In this document: positions 52,177 to 54,562 of the stretch, piece by piece
Layout of the letters: the number at the start of each line of letters is the position of its first letter
Position numbering within the stretch: position 1 is the first letter of the stretch
The notes under the pieces: generated by a model
Seen by the model: the letters and a program-made list of their open reading frames with translations, nothing else
What the model was told of the DNA's origin: nothing
The model's database searches: none
Program-made: the position numbers and the translations under genes
Assembly (NCBI GenBank): GCA_017621055.1
Contig: JAGATX010000026.1
Span: 1-54,562 of the forward strand
Direction: 5' to 3'
Length of the DNA stretch: 54,562 bases
Origin: Muribaculaceae bacterium
GTDB taxonomy: Bacteria > Bacteroidota > Bacteroidia > Bacteroidales > Muribaculaceae

Positions 52177-53559
52177 CTACATATGTGTGGACGGCGCTCT
52201 GCGGCTGTTTACATTTGCAAATTCCTGCAATTGACGGCGCACAAGAACCACGGTCACTACTGTGGCGAAAATATCGCTCACCGGGAACGACAGCCACACT
52301 CCTTCGGCGCCCATGAAATGCGGCAGGGTGAACAGCAGAGGCAGCAGGAAGATGACCTGGCGCGTAAGGCTCAGGAATATGCTCTGCCCTACCTTGCCGA
52401 TGCTCTGGAACAAGGCTGTGGATATGACCTGGAAACCCACAACGGCAAAGGCCCACAACGCCGTGCGCAGTGCCGTGACGGTGGTGGCTATCAGTGCCGT
52501 ATCTCCGGTGAAAACCCGGGCGACGGCCTCGGGGAAAAACATGCCGCCAACAGAAGTTGCTGTTGTAATCACGCTTGCGGCCATGGTGGCGAGCAGGTAT
52601 GTGCGGCGCAGGCGATGTGTATGGCCGGCGCCGTAGTTGTAGCCCACGATGGGCTGCATGCCCATGCACAGACCCAGCGCAATGGTCACGCCTATGGTGG
52701 TGTATGTGCCGAAAATGCCGGCGGCGGCAATGGCGCGGTTGGCATCGGCGCCGCACACCGCTATCAAAGAGGTATTTACCTTGAGGTTGATGAGGCTTGC
52801 GGCGGCATTGACCAGCGCCGGCGCGCAACCGATGGTGACAATACTCCACACCGTACGCAACCGCAGGCCGTAGGTGCCCCGCCGGAAACGAACGGTGGAG
52901 TCGCGCCGCCCGAAGTGCCGCAGCACATATATGGCGCTGACTCCCATGGCGATGTCGGTGGCTATGGCGGCGCCCCCGATGCCCATATCAAATACCATGA
53001 TGAGCAGGGGGTCAAGCACGCAGTTGACCACAGCGCCGATTATCATGGTGGCCATGGCACGCCCGGGGTAGCCGCTGGCGCGCATCACATTGTTGAGGCT
53101 GAAGGCCACGTTGGTGAGCAACAGACCCGGAAGGAGGATATACATGTACCGTCGGGCCAGGGGCAGGATGTGGGCGTCGGCGCCGAATGCTCTGAGCAGC
53201 GGCTCCATGAACACGCCGAAAACGGCGATATATATCAGGCCATTGAGGATGGTGAGTGTCAGTGCGTTGCCAAGTATGCCGTCGGCCTCGTCGCGGCGTC
53301 CTGCTCCGAGGGCTATGCTGACGCGGCTGGCCGAACCCACGCCCACGAGAACTCCGATGGCGGTGGCGAGGTTCATCATCGGGAACGTCACTGTCAGCGC
53401 CGTCAGCGTGTCGGTGCCGCACACCTGACCCAGAAACACACGGTCTACCATGTTGTACAGCGCCTGCACAACCATGCCCGTCACCGCCGGCACGCTGTAC
53501 TGCCACAGCAGCCGGCCAACGGGGCGATGGGCGAGCTCGTCGAGTCTGTTCCTGTTCAT
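52177..53559 (-). CDS. MATE-family efflux transporter
   Basis: This 460-residue, 12-helix antiporter of the MATE family is related to NorM and DinF. Two homologous six-helix halves are visible, with family-like segments VPAVTGMVVQALYNMVDRVFLG, LINLKVNTSLIAVCG and GMQPIVGYNYGAG near the start of the second half. It probably exports cationic compounds with Na+ or H+; the substrate is unknown. It occupies the place upstream of rsmH where mraZ is usually found, in the same direction, 126 bp away. Confidence 0.92.
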   Translation of the reverse strand: MNRNRLDELAHRPVGRLLWQYSVPAVTGMVVQALYNMVDRVFLGQVCGTDTLTALTVTFPMMNLATAIGVLVGVGSASRVSIALGAGRRDEADGILGNALTLTILNGLIYIAVFGVFMEPLLRAFGADAHILPLARRYMYILLPGLLLTNVAFSLNNVMRASGYPGRAMATMIIGAVVNCVLDPLLIMVFDMGIGGAAIATDIAMGVSAIYVLRHFGRRDSTVRFRRGTYGLRLRTVWSIVTIGCAPALVNAAASLINLKVNTSLIAVCGADANRAIAAAGIFGTYTTIGVTIALGLCMGMQPIVGYNYGAGHTHRLRRTYLLATMAASVITTATSVGGMFFPEAVARVFTGDTALIATTVTALRTALWAFAVVGFQVISTALFQSIGKVGQSIFLSLTRQVIFLLPLLFTLPHFMGAEGVWLSFPVSDIFATVVTVVLVRRQLQEFANVNSRRAPSTHM

Positions 53560-53579
53560 ACTTTGGTTCCGATATGAAA

Positions 53580-53613
53580 TGCTCCGGCACTCGTCAGGGC
53601 GAGCACCGGAGCA
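53580..53613 (-). terminator. Imperfect hairpin after the TPR membrane protein gene
   Basis: TGCTCCGG (53580-53587) and CCGGAGCA (53606-53613) pair perfectly, with partly paired inner arms. It lies between the TPR gene stop (53645) and the MATE start (53559). Only a short T-run follows on the minus strand. Confidence 0.4.
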
Positions 53614-53644
53614 ATTAGCGGTGTGTTATGCCGTAACGGGCTGA

Positions 53645-54283
53645 TCAGTTGGCGGCAGCCTGGGCGCGGGCACGCTCGTAGAGGGCGCGGATATCCACGC
53701 CGCCGGCGTTATACTGCGGATACTGCTCCACGATGGTGCGGTAGGCGTCGGCCTCGGCACTGTAGTTCTGCTGGGCGCGGTAGATGTGCGCTTCCTTGAC
53801 GAGGATGAACGGCACAAGCTGCGGGTTGCCGTCGGCTTTGCGGACTGCGGCGGAGTAGCATTCGAGGGCGCGGTCGTATTGCTCGAGGTTCACGTAGCAG
53901 TCGCCTTCGAGGGTCTTCACGCCGGCTTCGGCGATGTTGTCGTTAAGGTCGCAGTCATTGAGATACTCGGCAGCCTCGGCATATTTGCCCTGGCGGTACA
54001 GGCGGATGCCGGCCTCGGCTTTGGCGCGGTTGCCGGCGGGATAGCCGGCCTGGGCGGCTTCCTGATAGAGGGCGAGGGCTATGCTGTCGTTAGGCTCCAT
54101 GTCGGCAAGGGCAACTTTCTCGTCGGCGGCGGCGCTGTTGCGCTGCGATATCCAGTTCCAGACCACAAAGCCTGCAAGCAGTACGAGAAAAGCCACGGCG
54201 ATGCCGGTGATTGTGTTTTTGTGAGCGCGGGCCTTCGATACTACGTCTTCGGGCTGCTCAACGGGGGTGGTATTCTTTTCCAT
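53645..54283 (-). CDS. Membrane-anchored tetratricopeptide-repeat protein
   Basis: This 212-residue protein has a cytoplasmic N-terminus, one membrane helix (about 24-46; NTITGIAVAFLVLLAGFVVWNWI) and three to four TPR units (AGIRLYRQGKYAEAAEYLND, CYVNLEQYDRALECYSAAVR). It resembles Bacteroidales YfgM- or YbgF-like scaffold proteins; no specific role can be given. A TATTTTTG element at 54370-54377 (minus strand) could serve as its promoter, with a leader of about 80 nt, but no clear -33 TTG is at the right distance. Confidence 0.75.
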   Translation of the reverse strand: MEKNTTPVEQPEDVVSKARAHKNTITGIAVAFLVLLAGFVVWNWISQRNSAAADEKVALADMEPNDSIALALYQEAAQAGYPAGNRAKAEAGIRLYRQGKYAEAAEYLNDCDLNDNIAEAGVKTLEGDCYVNLEQYDRALECYSAAVRKADGNPQLVPFILVKEAHIYRAQQNYSAEADAYRTIVEQYPQYNAGGVDIRALYERARAQAAAN

Positions 54284-54562
54284 TATGTATGAGTGGTTTT
54301 TTATTTCTTTACCGGGTGGGCGAAGCGGCCTCCGGGTGCCTTGTCGCTCCTTTGTGCCGTTTCAGCTTGCAAAAATAGCGTTTATTATTCAATTTTGAAA
54401 ATTTAAAAAGTGATTTTTTGATAAACCTCAAATCCGCAACTAAGCTCTTCAGCGTCCTTCTTGCGTCTAAACGTCCTCTCATCACTGAATTAGCAGATAA
54501 ATTGAGGCTGAAATACCCACTTCTGCCCACAATATCCCCTTGCCCCACTATGCGACTTGAGG
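54284..54562. other. Right-end AT-rich region without a supported gene
   Basis: From about 54284 to 54410 this looks like the leader and promoter region of the TPR gene. From 54410 to the edge, both strands stay open: plus strand ...INLKSATKLFSVLLASKRPL, minus strand SGYFSLNLSANSVMRGRLDA. The composition is AT-richer than the neighbouring genes. I cannot assign it; it may be the edge of a gene or mobile element continuing outside the window. Confidence 0.3.

Noticed and set aside
52183-53577. 464-codon plus-strand frame opposite the MATE gene
   Set aside because: The translation is rich in His, Gln and Arg with no domain, whereas the minus strand encodes a 12-helix transporter.

Overview
The window looks like a chromosomal segment of a Bacteroidales bacterium, most likely of the Muribaculaceae (S24-7) type. 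Four things suggest this: promoters of the form TTG-N19/20-TAnnTTTG, weak Shine-Dalgarno signals, the gene families (TonB-type barrels, a PorW/SprE-like TPR lipoprotein, a Bacteroidales-type dcw cluster without murF), and high-GC codon use with AT-rich promoters. The family-level assignment is inference. Apart from the two ends and one small transposon, this is core housekeeping DNA.

Left end (1-1060): an AT-richer accessory edge. It holds the tail of an ORF6N-like gene with a terminator, a probably 5'-truncated orphan ORF on the minus strand, and a short non-coding transcription unit (own promoter, perfect 13-bp terminator hairpin). A TonB-dependent-receptor-like barrel gene follows (1060-3960).

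3978-16322: minus-strand dnaX-proB-proA, then plus-strand pairs and operons: a large TPR protein coupled to a beta-barrel protein, then an XRE/S24 regulator, rnhB, lepB and a WbqC-like gene.

16258-28665: a minus-strand group (tRNA-Gln, RecB-like nuclease, RsmF-like rRNA methyltransferase, MsbA-like ABC exporter) runs back to back with plus-strand rel (ppGpp synthetase/hydrolase), a 7TM-HD phosphohydrolase (PgpH-like), a PorW/SprE-like lipoprotein and a low-molecular-weight phosphatase. A 335-bp non-autonomous element with about 32-bp terminal inverted repeats and a TTA target duplication sits exactly between rel and the HD gene. It supplies the last base of the present rel stop codon. Removing it in silico restores an ATGA overlap between the two genes. 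Two orphan copies of the element end lie at 6329 and 20258.

28715-34921: a minus-strand operon (THUMP methyltransferase, purD, membrane protein, pdxB, small protein) diverges from ruvX-def.

34968-52135: the complete Bacteroidales division and cell-wall cluster on the minus strand, rsmH-ftsL-ftsI-murE-mraY-murD-ftsW-murG-murC-ftsQ-ftsA-ftsZ, followed by cobB and an SGNH hydrolase. The genes are nearly contiguous, with several 4-bp overlaps. mraZ is missing from the expected first position; the operon instead starts from a clear promoter and a hairpin-bearing leader. Upstream are a MATE transporter and a TPR membrane protein, and the last 150 bp is unexplained AT-rich sequence.

I found no CRISPR array, rRNA, prophage or intact insertion sequence. 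The strongest candidates for something undescribed are the MITE family, its remodelling of the rel/HD junction, and the small RNA-like unit at 880-995.
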